This document shows positions 41,749 through 49,685 of a stretch of DNA of 64,000 nt, piece after piece. The stretch's first letter is position 1; each line of letters begins with the position of its first letter. The notes under the pieces were generated by a model. That model had not been told where the DNA came from. It was given only the letters and a program-made list of their open reading frames with translations, and ran no database searches. The position numbers and the translations under genes are program-made. Location: the NCBI GenBank assembly GCA_001871475.1, contig MNVE01000002.1:62001-126000 (forward strand), given 5' to 3'. Source of the stretch: Candidatus Micrarchaeota archaeon CG1_02_47_40 (GTDB taxonomy: Archaea > Micrarchaeota > Micrarchaeia > Anstonellales > CG1-02-47-40).

Positions 41749-41896
41749 TGGGGCAGCTGAGATTGACAGCCTTGCTGGCAAATTTTGTGCGCCAGCACAA
41801 AGCTTTTGAAATTCCGGAGTTTTCTTATTTCTAAAAAAACTCTCTCAGATCGCCAGGTCCCGAACCTGGAAGCATACCAGGTTAGCACACTGCCCC
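41749..41896 (-). tRNA. tRNA-Pro(CGG) candidate, interrupted in the T arm
   Basis: On the minus strand: acceptor GGGGCAG (41896-41890), U8, A14, GG and A21 of the D loop, anticodon arm CCAGG-UUCGGGA-CCUGG (41869-41853; anticodon CGG at 41862-41860), a 4-nt variable loop, T-stem CUGAG (41848-41844) and its partner CUCAG (41761-41757), then acceptor CUGCCCC (41756-41750) and discriminator A. Between the T-stem arms lie 82 nt instead of 7, so about 75 nt must be removed. The D stem is weak (two firm pairs) and a standard UUC start of the T loop cannot be placed with certainty, so this may be a disrupted or decaying tRNA. Confidence 0.6.
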
Positions 41897-41954
41897 GACT
41901 GCATATCTTTTTGCCCATAAAACCTTAATAAACAATTAACCTCTATTATTTCCT

Positions 41955-43775
41955 ATGCAAACCCTGCTTGAGAACGAAATAGCGAAGCTGATTGCGGATG
42001 CCACAGGTTTATCGGCAGAGGAAATACTTCCCACTCTTGAAATACCGAAAAACAACCTCGGCGAGCTTGCCTCCACCTGCCCCTTCGTGCTTGCTAAAAG
42101 AGAGAAGAGAAATCCTTTGCAGATAGCGCAGGAAATCGCCTCCAAACTCCCAAAACACAAATGGGTGCAAAAAGCGCAGGCGACCGGACCTTACATAAAT
42201 TTCTTCCTCTCCGAAGAATTCTACTCCGACGCGCTCTCGCACATCTTAAAGGAAGGGAAAAAATACGGGAAAGGAAAAAAGCAAAAGGGAAAAACAATAG
42301 TTGAATTCCCTTCAGTGAATCCCAACAAGCCCTGGCACATAGGGCATTTGCGAAATGCGATTTTAGGGGACTGCATTGCGCGCCTTCTTTCCTTTTCAGG
42401 CAAGGAAGTAGAGGTGGAAGATTACATAGATGATTTGGGTTTGCAGGTGGCTGAAAGCTTATGGGGCTATCTGAAGAATGCGAATGCCGGAAAAGAAAAA
42501 TTCGACCACTTTCTCGGAAAGGAATATGTGGAAGTGGAAAAGAAAATGCAGGACGAGACAGTAAAAACAGAAGTAAGAAAACTGCTGAAGGAAATGGAGG
42601 AAGGGAAGGGAGAAATTGCAAAAAAGCACGACGAAATGGTGCAAAACTGCATCCGCGCTCAATACGAAACAGCTTTCAAATTAAAAATCTACCACGATGT
42701 CCTGGTGCGCGAATCGGAAATAATGGGCACAATATACGGGGAGGGAATGGAACTTCTCTCAAAAAGCAAAAAAATAGTGCATGAGACGGAAGGGAAGAAC
42801 GCAAACTGCCTTGTGGCGCGGATGGAAGGGGACGAGTTCAAAAATTTAGAAAATCCCGACATGATATTGGTGCGTAGCGACGGCACAGCCACCTACACCG
42901 GCAAAGACGTGATTTTTCATCTCTGGAAATTCGGAAAATTAAAGGGAAAATTCAAGTATTCAAAATTTCTAACACAGCCAAACGGCAGCGACTGCCATAT
43001 CACCTCCGCAGAAGGCAAATCCCTTCCCTTTGGAAAAACGTCCTCCTGCATAAACATAATAGGGGTTGAGCAGTCCTACCAGCAGAGCGTTGTGAAAGAA
43101 ATACTGCGCATTCTTGGATATGAAAAAGAAGCATCTTCCCTCCACCACCTTGCATACGAGCACGCCGCCCTTCCCGAAGGAAAATTTTCAGGGAGAGCAG
43201 GCACCTGGATTGGTTATACTGCCGATGAATTGATTGAAGAGGGAGTAAAAAGAGCAAGCGAGAAAGCAGGGAAGGAGCTGGGTGAAGAGGAAAAGAAGGC
43301 AATCGCAAATGAGGTTGCAATAGGCGCGATACGCTTCTCCTTCGCCTCGCAGTCTCCCGAGAAAAAAATAATATTTGACTGGGACAGGGCGCTTTCTCTG
43401 GAAGGGGATTCCGCACCATATTTACAATATGCATACGCGCGCATGAGCGGGATAATACAAAAGGCAGGGGGGTTGAAGATGAAGAAAGGGAAGGCCGACT
43501 ACCCCTTCAGCGAAAATGAAAAATCACTCCTCCGCATTCTTTCCCGCTTTCCCAAAACCCTCTCCCATGCCGTGCACGACTTGAGGCCCCACATCCTCTG
43601 CGACTACTCTCTTGAGCTTGCCTCCTCCTTCAACAAATTCTACAATACCTCTTCCATACTGAAAGCGGAGAGCATTGAGGCAAAACAAGCGCGGGTGCGT
43701 ATTCTTCTCGCATCAAAAAACTGCCTTGAAAACGCGCTTTTGCTGCTTGGAATAACTCCGCTTGAAAAAATGTAA
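41955..43775 (+). CDS. argS: Arginyl-tRNA synthetase
   Basis: Class I synthetase charging tRNA-Arg, 606 residues. FPSVNPNKPWHIGHLRNAILGD (about 116-137) holds the HIGH motif. The KMSKS counterpart is replaced by GKFSGRAGTWIGYTADELI, as in other ArgRS that lack a canonical Lys there. The N-terminal Add-1 domain (1-85) and C-terminal helical anticodon-binding domain (about 480-606, ALSLEGDSAPYLQYAYARMSG) are present. It ends 2 bp before the 3' end of the convergent tRNA-Arg gene, its own substrate, which is a notable neighbour. Confidence 0.96.
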   Translation: MQTLLENEIAKLIADATGLSAEEILPTLEIPKNNLGELASTCPFVLAKREKRNPLQIAQEIASKLPKHKWVQKAQATGPYINFFLSEEFYSDALSHILKEGKKYGKGKKQKGKTIVEFPSVNPNKPWHIGHLRNAILGDCIARLLSFSGKEVEVEDYIDDLGLQVAESLWGYLKNANAGKEKFDHFLGKEYVEVEKKMQDETVKTEVRKLLKEMEEGKGEIAKKHDEMVQNCIRAQYETAFKLKIYHDVLVRESEIMGTIYGEGMELLSKSKKIVHETEGKNANCLVARMEGDEFKNLENPDMILVRSDGTATYTGKDVIFHLWKFGKLKGKFKYSKFLTQPNGSDCHITSAEGKSLPFGKTSSCINIIGVEQSYQQSVVKEILRILGYEKEASSLHHLAYEHAALPEGKFSGRAGTWIGYTADELIEEGVKRASEKAGKELGEEEKKAIANEVAIGAIRFSFASQSPEKKIIFDWDRALSLEGDSAPYLQYAYARMSGIIQKAGGLKMKKGKADYPFSENEKSLLRILSRFPKTLSHAVHDLRPHILCDYSLELASSFNKFYNTSSILKAESIEAKQARVRILLASKNCLENALLLLGITPLEKM

Positions 43776-43794
43776 AACGGGCCCGGCGAGATTT

Positions 43795-43914
43795 GTTCGG
43801 TCTTCAGCCCCTACCTTTCTTCAGGGGGGTGAAGCCCTTCGCAAATGCTTGCATTTGCGAGACTTGACGCGAAGCGTCAAGCGGATAGGGGGGTGAAACC
43901 CCCCATATGGGATT
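43795..43914 (-). other. 120-nt T-loop intron of tRNA-Arg, hairpin-rich
   Basis: The exact ends are ambiguous by 2 nt because of repeated A. It contains TCGCAAATG-CTTG-CATTTGCGA (43839-43860), CTTGACGC-GAA-GCGTCAAG (43863-43881) and GGGGGG-TGAAA-CCCCCC (43888-43904); CCCCTA (about 43809-43814) and TAGGGG (43886-43891) could form an enclosing stem. Confidence 0.65.
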
Positions 43915-43941
43915 GAACTCGCGGCCTACAGCTTAGAAGGC

Positions 43942-43972
43942 TTGCGGAAATAATGCCGTTTGGAATTATTCT
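43942..43972 (-). other. 31-nt anticodon-stem intron of tRNA-Arg (29/30)
   Basis: Removal is needed to form the anticodon stem. The intron has a self-complementary core (AATAAT/ATTATT), which could give the helix of a bulge-helix-bulge splice motif. CAAG is repeated at both edges. Confidence 0.6.
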
Positions 43973-44109
43973 TGCCGCTCTATCCAGGCTGAGCTACGGG
44001 CCCGCAGTTTTGTTTATGCATCTGAAGGGTTTAATAATTAATTGCAGTGCGGTTTTTCCTGTTTCGAACATGCACTTCTTTTAAAAATCTTCCCGGAGTT
44101 TCCATACAC

Positions 44110-44544
44110 ATGCGCAAGGAAGTTCTTTACCCGATTTTCGCGCTTGCAATAATGGTGACGTGTGCAATCGTCGCCTACCATTTCCTTGAGGGCTGGGACT
44201 GGCTTACCTCTGCTTTTTTTGCGACTGCGACAATCACAACGGTAGGATACGGGGACGTGGTTCCCCATACGTTCTATGGAAAAATTTTCACAATCGGCTT
44301 CATGCTTGCGGGCGTTTCAACAGGTTTTTATGTCCTTATTCAGCTTTCACAATATTCAAGGGTGGTGTTTGAGAGGCGCTTTGAAAACATTTTTCAGGGG
44401 GTTGACAGCCGCCTTGACGCGATACGTTATTTTCACGCAAGAAACATAAGCTCTCTCCAGTCCGCAAGAAAAAGGCACAACGTTTCCCTTGAACAGGGAA
44501 AATACGAAAAAGTCAGCGTAAGCGGAAGAAAGAAGAAGCGCTAA
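44110..44544 (+). CDS. Two-helix potassium channel
   Basis: 144 residues from the ATG at 44110; a TATA-like tttaaaaat about 24-32 bp upstream supports a leaderless start. Two membrane helices (about 6-23 and 56-78) flank the pore loop with selectivity filter TITTVGYGD (about 41-49). The C-terminal 60 residues are basic (RRFENIFQGVDSRLDAIRYFH, GRKKKR) and lack an RCK domain. It is a minimal KcsA-like K+ channel subunit, expected to tetramerise. The gene is convergent with enolase, overlapping it by 4 bp. Confidence 0.9.
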   Translation: MRKEVLYPIFALAIMVTCAIVAYHFLEGWDWLTSAFFATATITTVGYGDVVPHTFYGKIFTIGFMLAGVSTGFYVLIQLSQYSRVVFERRFENIFQGVDSRLDAIRYFHARNISSLQSARKRHNVSLEQGKYEKVSVSGRKKKR

Positions 44545-45782
44545 CCCTTTCCGAACCTTGCCATTGCCCCAAGCTCCTCCTCTATTCTTAATAATTGATT
44601 ATACTTGCAGGTGCGCTCCCCCCTGCTTAAAGAGCCCGTCTTTATCTGCCCCGCATCAATCCCCACTGCAAAATCCGCAATGAAAGCATCCTCGGTTTCC
44701 CCGGAGCGGTGCGATACAATCACCCCCCAGCCGGCTTTCTTTGCAATATCTGCCGCCTCTATCGCCTCGCTCACGGTTCCCACCTGATTTACCTTGAGAA
44801 GGAGCGCATTTGCCAATTTCTTCCTTGTTGCTTCCTTCACTTTTGCTGGGTTTGAAACAAGCAAATCATCCCCAACTATCTGTATCTTCTTTCCCATCCT
44901 CCTGGTCATCTCCGCAAACGATTTCTCATCCCCTTCCTCAAACGGGTCCTCAATGCTGATTATTTGATGCTCTCTTGCAATCCCTTCATAATACTCAAGC
45001 AAACCATCTGCACTCATTTTCTTTCCATCAATCGCATACCTTCCTTTCGCAAAAAAAGAGCTTGCCGCGCAGTCAAGCGCCAGCTTCACTTCCTTTTCAT
45101 AGCCGCATTCTTCAATCGCTTTTCCAATCGTCCCAAGCGCCTCCTCCGTCCTCTTCATCTGCGGCGCATAACCCCCCTCATCCCCGACATTTCTTGCGCT
45201 CTTTCCGTATTTTTTTTCAAGGATGCCGCCAAGTTCGTGATACACTTCACTTCCCATCCTCAAAGCTTCGCTAAAATTTTTCGCCCCTTTGGGCACAATC
45301 ATAAATTCCTGCACTGCCAGAGCATTCCCGGCGTGCTTTCCTCCGTTTATTATATTCATCATCGGTACGGGCAGCAACCCCCCGTCAAAATATTCATAAA
45401 GAGGCATTCCTCTGCACAGCGCGCCCAATTTCGCGCACGCCATAGAAGTTGCGGTTACTGCGTTGCCTCCCAAATTCCCTTTATTCTCTGTTCCATCAAG
45501 CTCAATCATCGCCGCATCTATCCCCTCAAGCCTTTCCGCATCCATCCCAATAATTGCCTTAGCAATTTCTCCATTCACATTTGCAGCAGCGTTCAATACT
45601 CCCTTTCCGCCATACCTCTTTCCCCCATCCCTCAATTCAATTGCCTCATTCTTTCCAGTAGAAGCTCCAGAAGGAGCGGCCGCTCTTCCCATAAGCTTTC
45701 CCGCCCATGCCTCAACCTCTACAGTGGGGTTTCCCCTTGAATCCAAAATCTCCCTTGCAAGCACCTTGGTTATTTTTGCCAT
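44541..45782 (-). CDS. eno: Enolase
   Basis: Converts 2-phosphoglycerate to phosphoenolpyruvate. 413 residues with the enolase set: N-terminal REILDSRGNPTVEVE, GAAAPSGASTGKNEA loop, metal ligands in KLALDCAASSFF, SIEDPFEEGDEKSF and QIVGDDLLVSN, catalytic Lys in LLLKVNQVGTVSEAIEA, and SHRSGETEDAFIADFAVG. Normal length for archaea. It complements gpmA at 20057 in lower glycolysis. Confidence 0.97.
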   Translation of the reverse strand: MAKITKVLAREILDSRGNPTVEVEAWAGKLMGRAAAPSGASTGKNEAIELRDGGKRYGGKGVLNAAANVNGEIAKAIIGMDAERLEGIDAAMIELDGTENKGNLGGNAVTATSMACAKLGALCRGMPLYEYFDGGLLPVPMMNIINGGKHAGNALAVQEFMIVPKGAKNFSEALRMGSEVYHELGGILEKKYGKSARNVGDEGGYAPQMKRTEEALGTIGKAIEECGYEKEVKLALDCAASSFFAKGRYAIDGKKMSADGLLEYYEGIAREHQIISIEDPFEEGDEKSFAEMTRRMGKKIQIVGDDLLVSNPAKVKEATRKKLANALLLKVNQVGTVSEAIEAADIAKKAGWGVIVSHRSGETEDAFIADFAVGIDAGQIKTGSLSRGERTCKYNQLLRIEEELGAMARFGKG

Positions 45783-45839
45783 TGAGCATTTTCTATCCTG
45801 CCAACGCTAATAAATATTTAGGCTTGCAAATTCTCCCAT

Positions 45840-46841
45840 ATGAAATCAAAAAAGCCCAATTATTCAGTAAAGATGCTTCCAGCGCTGCGCGAAATTGAGC
45901 GGGCAAAGAACGGGCGCAAATGCCACAAATGCGAAAAGAAACCGGCAGTTTTCCTTTCTCATTCCCAGCTTTATTTCTGCAAAAATCATTTCCTTGAATA
46001 TTTTGAGCGCACCTTCATGCGCACCGTGCGGGATTTTTCCCTGATAAAAAAGGGCGAGCACATACTAATCGGGCTTTCAGGCGGGAAGGACAGCACCGCC
46101 CTTCTTTACTGCCTCTCCTCCCTGAAAAAATCCCTCCCCTTCAAATTAACCGCATTTATAATTGATGTCGGAGTGCCCGGATACTGCACCAATTCCCTCA
46201 AATGCGCGCGCGCCTCCTGCCAAAAGCTTTCCATCCCGCTGAAAATAGTTTCCTTCAAGGAGGAAACGGGAAAAACTCTTCTCGAATTCATAAAAGGAAG
46301 GGAGGAGGACTCCTGCTCCTTCTGCGGGGTAATCCGAAGGCACATAATGAACCGGCAGGCAAAGCTTCTGAAAGCCGATAAAATAGCAGTCGCGCACAAT
46401 CTGGATGATTTTGCCCAGACCACGCTGATGAATATAATGCGCAACGAGCCTGCGCGCTTGGCGCGCTTCGGCCTGATGAGCGGAATAGTGGATGATTGCG
46501 GCTTCGTTTCCCGCATAAAGCCCTTTGCGCGCCTAAGCGAAGTAGAAACCTCCATTTATGCAATCTTCAAGAATTTTTCCTATAATCCTGAAAGCTGCCC
46601 ATACTCAAAGAATGCTTTCCGCCAGATTGTGCGAAAAACGCTCAATGAAATAGAGGAGAAATATCCGGGCACGAAAAAGAGGATATTTGCGGGCTGCCTC
46701 GTGGTGCAGAAGGCATTGCAGGAAAAATATTCAAAGCAGGGGCTGAAAATATGCAAATGCAAGCACTGCAGCGAGCCTTCTGCGCACGAGAAATGCAAGT
46801 TCTGCGAGATGACGGAAAGCTCCCCGGCTTTCAATCTATGA
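45840..46841 (+). CDS. TtuA/Ncs6-like tRNA 2-thiolation enzyme
   Basis: 333 residues. N-terminal zinc site (CHKCEKKPAVF, then CKNH), ATP pyrophosphatase loop GLSGGKDSTALLYCL (about 79-93), catalytic and Fe-S Cys in PGYCTNSLKCARASC and CSFCGVIRRHIMN, and a C-terminal zinc cluster ICKCKHCSEPSAHEKCKFC. This is the COG0037 TtuA/Ctu1 architecture that thiolates U34 or U54 of tRNA. It should depend on sulfur from the cysteine desulfurases at 58-62 kb. A TATA-like aataaatattta is about 20-30 bp upstream. Confidence 0.9.
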   Translation: MKSKKPNYSVKMLPALREIERAKNGRKCHKCEKKPAVFLSHSQLYFCKNHFLEYFERTFMRTVRDFSLIKKGEHILIGLSGGKDSTALLYCLSSLKKSLPFKLTAFIIDVGVPGYCTNSLKCARASCQKLSIPLKIVSFKEETGKTLLEFIKGREEDSCSFCGVIRRHIMNRQAKLLKADKIAVAHNLDDFAQTTLMNIMRNEPARLARFGLMSGIVDDCGFVSRIKPFARLSEVETSIYAIFKNFSYNPESCPYSKNAFRQIVRKTLNEIEEKYPGTKKRIFAGCLVVQKALQEKYSKQGLKICKCKHCSEPSAHEKCKFCEMTESSPAFNL

Positions 46842-47394
46842 AAGGAATGATTGCGCGCGCAATTTTTGTTAAAATGCGCGTTCTTCTCTTCCAGAAACTC
46901 TTTCTGTAATTCATGTATCCGTTGTTTTTATTAGGGCGCTTTTCCCTCTCTTCAAGCGCCTTTCTCAACGCATTCATAATTTCAGGCGGCTCATTCTCCT
47001 TTTCCAGCGCATCCTTCAGCTTTCCAATCAGCGCATTTTTTGCCCTCTCCCTTCCAATTTTTCCAAGCGCCTTTACTGCCTTCAGCCGAATATCGGCAAT
47101 CTTATCATCCATCGCCTTAATCAGAATATCTGCCGCATCCTCGCTTCCAATCGCTCCAAGCGCCCAGATAATTTCCTCGCATCCGCATCCACTCATCCTC
47201 ATTCTAAATTCCAGCATGCGGGCAAGTTCAAAAACTATCCTTCCCTCCCCATTTCCATGAAGCTCTCTCTTAGCAATCCTTGCAAGCTCTCTTGCCGCAA
47301 AAAGCCTTTCAATGCTATCCTCGTTTTGCATTTTCCTTAAATTCTCTTGCACAAGCCGGTTATAACGTTCAGCAGAAGTCTCAAACTCATCCAT
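46831..47394 (-). CDS. HEAT-repeat protein
   Basis: 187 residues from the ATG at 47394; an in-frame ATG lies 5 codons upstream. Helical repeats dominate residues 25-145, for example EDAADILIKAMDDKIADIRLKAVKALGKIG, typical of HEAT/PBS-lyase-like repeats. The C-terminal 40 residues are basic (KSFWKRRTRILTKIARA). Probably a protein-interaction scaffold. Its 3' end overlaps the convergent TtuA-like gene by 11 bp. Confidence 0.75.
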   Translation of the reverse strand: MDEFETSAERYNRLVQENLRKMQNEDSIERLFAARELARIAKRELHGNGEGRIVFELARMLEFRMRMSGCGCEEIIWALGAIGSEDAADILIKAMDDKIADIRLKAVKALGKIGRERAKNALIGKLKDALEKENEPPEIMNALRKALEEREKRPNKNNGYMNYRKSFWKRRTRILTKIARAIIPFID

Positions 47395-47463
47395 AAACAG
47401 CACACCCAATTCAAATATGTTATAAACTATGATAAAGATTGTTTTTAAATCTGCCCCTCAAAA

Positions 47464-47475
47464 GGTTTATTATAA
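47464..47475 (+). promoter_or_regulatory. Probable TATA box for mcm
   Basis: ggtttattataac is AT-rich and oriented for mcm. Transcription would start near 47495-47500, leaving a 5' leader of about 100 nt that contains the hairpin element at 47502-47589. Confidence 0.4.
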
Positions 47476-47501
47476 CTAAAGGGGGAATAAAGTGCGGGAG
47501 A

Positions 47502-47589
47502 TTTGACCTTCTGCTTGCCCTTCGGGCAAGTCTTGACGGCTTCGCCGTCAATCGGTCAAAAACCCCCATTTTGGCAAGCAAAATGTGGG
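47502..47589 (+). promoter_or_regulatory. Three-way-junction leader plus hairpin over the mcm ribosome site
   Basis: Outer stem TTTGACC (47502-47508)/GGTCAAA (47554-47560) encloses CTTGCCC-TTC-GGGCAAG (47514-47530) and TTGACGGC-TTC-GCCGTCAA (47533-47551). A further hairpin, CCCCCATTTTG/CAAAATGTGGG with loop GCAAG (47563-47589), pairs the GGG part of the gtgggagg ribosome site 11 bp before the mcm ATG. Confidence 0.6.
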
Positions 47590-47599
47590 AGGCTAATTT

Positions 47600-49684
47600 A
47601 TGGCGGCAAAGAAAGAGACAGACGAGGGGCTCAAAAATGAGTTTGAGCAGTTCTTCTCCTTCATAATGCAAAAGGAAGTAAGCAAGCTTGTTCTCTCCTA
47701 CCCCGCGCAGAAAAGCCTCGTGGTTTCCTACCCCCTTCTTGAAAAATTCAACTCCGACCTTGCGGACGCGCTTGTTAAAAACCCTGACGAACTCATTGAG
47801 GCTGCCGAAGAAGCCCTAATAGACATGAACGTTTCCATGCCCGGCTCCCAGTTCGAGCCCCACGTGCGCTTCTGCGACCTTCCGAATAAGGAGCTTCTCG
47901 TGCAGGACATAGGCTCAAGGCACATAGAAAAGCTGATTGCGGTAAAGGGGGTAATCACAAAAAGAACGGAAATAATGCACAAGGTGCGAATCGCCCTTTA
48001 CAAGTGCCTGATGTGCGATGCCGCATTCAAAATACCCATGACAAAGAAGGCGCAGCCCCCGCAGATATGCGAATCCTGCAAAAGGCGCGCGCTAAAGCTT
48101 GTGGAGGAAGACTCTTACTTTGTTGACATACAAAAGGCGGAAATGCAGGATTTGCTTGAGCGGATAACCGGAGGCGCGCCAAGCGCCCGCGTTTCCCTTT
48201 TTCTTGAGGATGATTTGGTGAATACGCTCACACCGGGCGATAATGTAGAAATAAGCGCGGTAATGAGGATAATGCCGATGCTCCCCTCAAAGGGAAAGCC
48301 CGCATCGCGCTCACAAACCTATGTAAAATACCTTGACGTTCTGCATATTGCAAAAACGCAGAAGGATTTTGAGGAGCTTGAAATCAGCGGGGAGGACGAG
48401 CAGAGAATAAGGGAGCTTTCGCGCGACCCGAGGCTTTACACCCGCCTCATAAAATCCCTCGCTCCCGCGATTTACGGGCATGATGAAGTGAAGGAGGGAA
48501 TATTGCTGCAGCTTTTCGGGGGCACGAAAAACAAGGTGATGGCTGGCGGGGGGAAAATAAGGGACGATATGCACATTCTACTAATAGGAGACCCGGGCGC
48601 CGCCAAAACCCGCTTTTTGCAGAACGTTGATATGCTTGCGCCAAAAAGCATCTACGTTTCAGGAAAATCCGCATCAGGAGTTGGCTTGACCGCTTCGGCA
48701 GAGCGCGATGAACTGGGGGAAGGGGGCTGGACCCTGAAGGCAGGCGCGCTTGTGCTTGCGTCAGGCGGGATGTGCGCCATAGACGAGTTTGACAAGATGG
48801 AAGAGTCGGAGCGCGCCACGATGCACGAGGTGATGGAATCCCAAACCATCAGCATAGCAAAGGCGGGAATGGTCGCAAAATTCAAGGCGAAAACCGCCAT
48901 TCTCGCTGCCGCAAACCCCAAAATGGGCCGCTTTGACCTGACTAAGATGCTTGGGGAGCAGTTTGATATCCCCCCTACTCTTCTCTCCCGCTTTGATTTG
49001 GTGTTTCCCATACTTGATGTCATGGATGAGGACAAAGACACAAAGCTTGCGCACCACATACTCACAATGCACAAGCGCGCGGCGCAGATTGAGAAGGGAA
49101 CAGGCGACGAGCAGGCTGAAGCTGCGGACCCTGATTTGCTTGAGCCGAAATTCATAAGAAAATACATCGCGCTTGCAAGAAGGGAAATCCGCCCGGTTCT
49201 AACCAGCGAGGCGGAGTCAAAATTGCAGGACTATTACGTGCAGATGCGGAATCAGGGAAGAAGGGCAGGAGGAGGAGCGGTCCCAATTACTCCCCGCCAG
49301 ATTGAAGGATTGATAAGGATGAGCGAGGCATCGGCAAAAATACGGCTTTCAAACACCGTTGACAATGAGGATGCCGACCGCGCCATAAAATTAATGACCT
49401 GGGTTCTTGAGAAGATGTATGTGGATAGGGAAACGGGCAAGATAGACATAGACACGATTGCCACCGGGATGCCAAAATCAAAGCGCGACAAGTTTGAGTC
49501 TCTAATGAATATTATAAGGGGCTTGCAGAAGGAATACGATGTAATAGAAATAAACAAGATAGTGGAAGAGGCAAAGAATTACAACATGGACGAGGTGTTC
49601 GTGCGCAGGACGGTTGATGATCTGGTGTATAAGGGGGAGTTGTACAGGAAGGGGCATGGGTTTGTGAAGATGGTTAATCCGTAA
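47600..49684 (+). CDS. mcm: Replicative helicase MCM
   Basis: 694 residues. N-terminal domain with zinc site (CLMCDAAF ... CESCKRR, about 135-175) and OB-fold; AAA+ domain with Walker A GDPGAAKTRFLQ (about 332-343), Walker B MCAIDEFDKM, sensor 1 ILAAANPKMG, and arginine finger LLSRFDLVF; C-terminal winged helix (IIRGLQKEYDVIEINKIVEEA). Normal archaeal length. It unwinds DNA ahead of polymerase D. Hairpin-rich elements flank it on both sides (47502-47589 and 49686-49853). Confidence 0.97.
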   Translation: MAAKKETDEGLKNEFEQFFSFIMQKEVSKLVLSYPAQKSLVVSYPLLEKFNSDLADALVKNPDELIEAAEEALIDMNVSMPGSQFEPHVRFCDLPNKELLVQDIGSRHIEKLIAVKGVITKRTEIMHKVRIALYKCLMCDAAFKIPMTKKAQPPQICESCKRRALKLVEEDSYFVDIQKAEMQDLLERITGGAPSARVSLFLEDDLVNTLTPGDNVEISAVMRIMPMLPSKGKPASRSQTYVKYLDVLHIAKTQKDFEELEISGEDEQRIRELSRDPRLYTRLIKSLAPAIYGHDEVKEGILLQLFGGTKNKVMAGGGKIRDDMHILLIGDPGAAKTRFLQNVDMLAPKSIYVSGKSASGVGLTASAERDELGEGGWTLKAGALVLASGGMCAIDEFDKMEESERATMHEVMESQTISIAKAGMVAKFKAKTAILAAANPKMGRFDLTKMLGEQFDIPPTLLSRFDLVFPILDVMDEDKDTKLAHHILTMHKRAAQIEKGTGDEQAEAADPDLLEPKFIRKYIALARREIRPVLTSEAESKLQDYYVQMRNQGRRAGGGAVPITPRQIEGLIRMSEASAKIRLSNTVDNEDADRAIKLMTWVLEKMYVDRETGKIDIDTIATGMPKSKRDKFESLMNIIRGLQKEYDVIEINKIVEEAKNYNMDEVFVRRTVDDLVYKGELYRKGHGFVKMVNP

Positions 49685-49685
49685 G

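Larger units (their letters stand above)
43778..44003 (-). tRNA. tRNA-Arg(UCU) with two non-canonical introns
   Basis: Minus strand: acceptor GGGCCCG (44003-43997) pairs with CGGGCCC (43785-43779), discriminator G at 43778. D arm GCUC/GAGC is complete. Removing 31 nt (43942-43972) between positions 29 and 30 restores the anticodon arm GCA/GC-CUUCUAA-GCUGU with anticodon UCU at 43937-43935. T-stem GCGAG (43922-43918) pairs with CUCGC (43790-43786); the T loop begins UUCAA and ends AAAU, giving UUCAAAU after removing 120 nt (about 43795-43914). The mature RNA is about 75 nt. No CCA is encoded. Both intron sites are outside the usual 37/38 position. Confidence 0.8.

Noticed and set aside
41666-41800. 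Longer start for the UPF0147 gene
   Set aside because: The extension overlaps the tRNA-Pro candidate, and the family begins at the MADRIKNVIE Met, which has a good ribosome site.
41955-43775. Defective ArgS because KMSKS is missing
   Set aside because: Many arginyl-tRNA synthetases lack a canonical KMSKS; all other domains and the HIGH motif are intact.
47502-47560. Possible tRNA upstream of mcm
   Set aside because: The enclosing stem with two inner hairpins looks cloverleaf-like, but there is no anticodon loop, no T-loop consensus and the loops are 3 nt.
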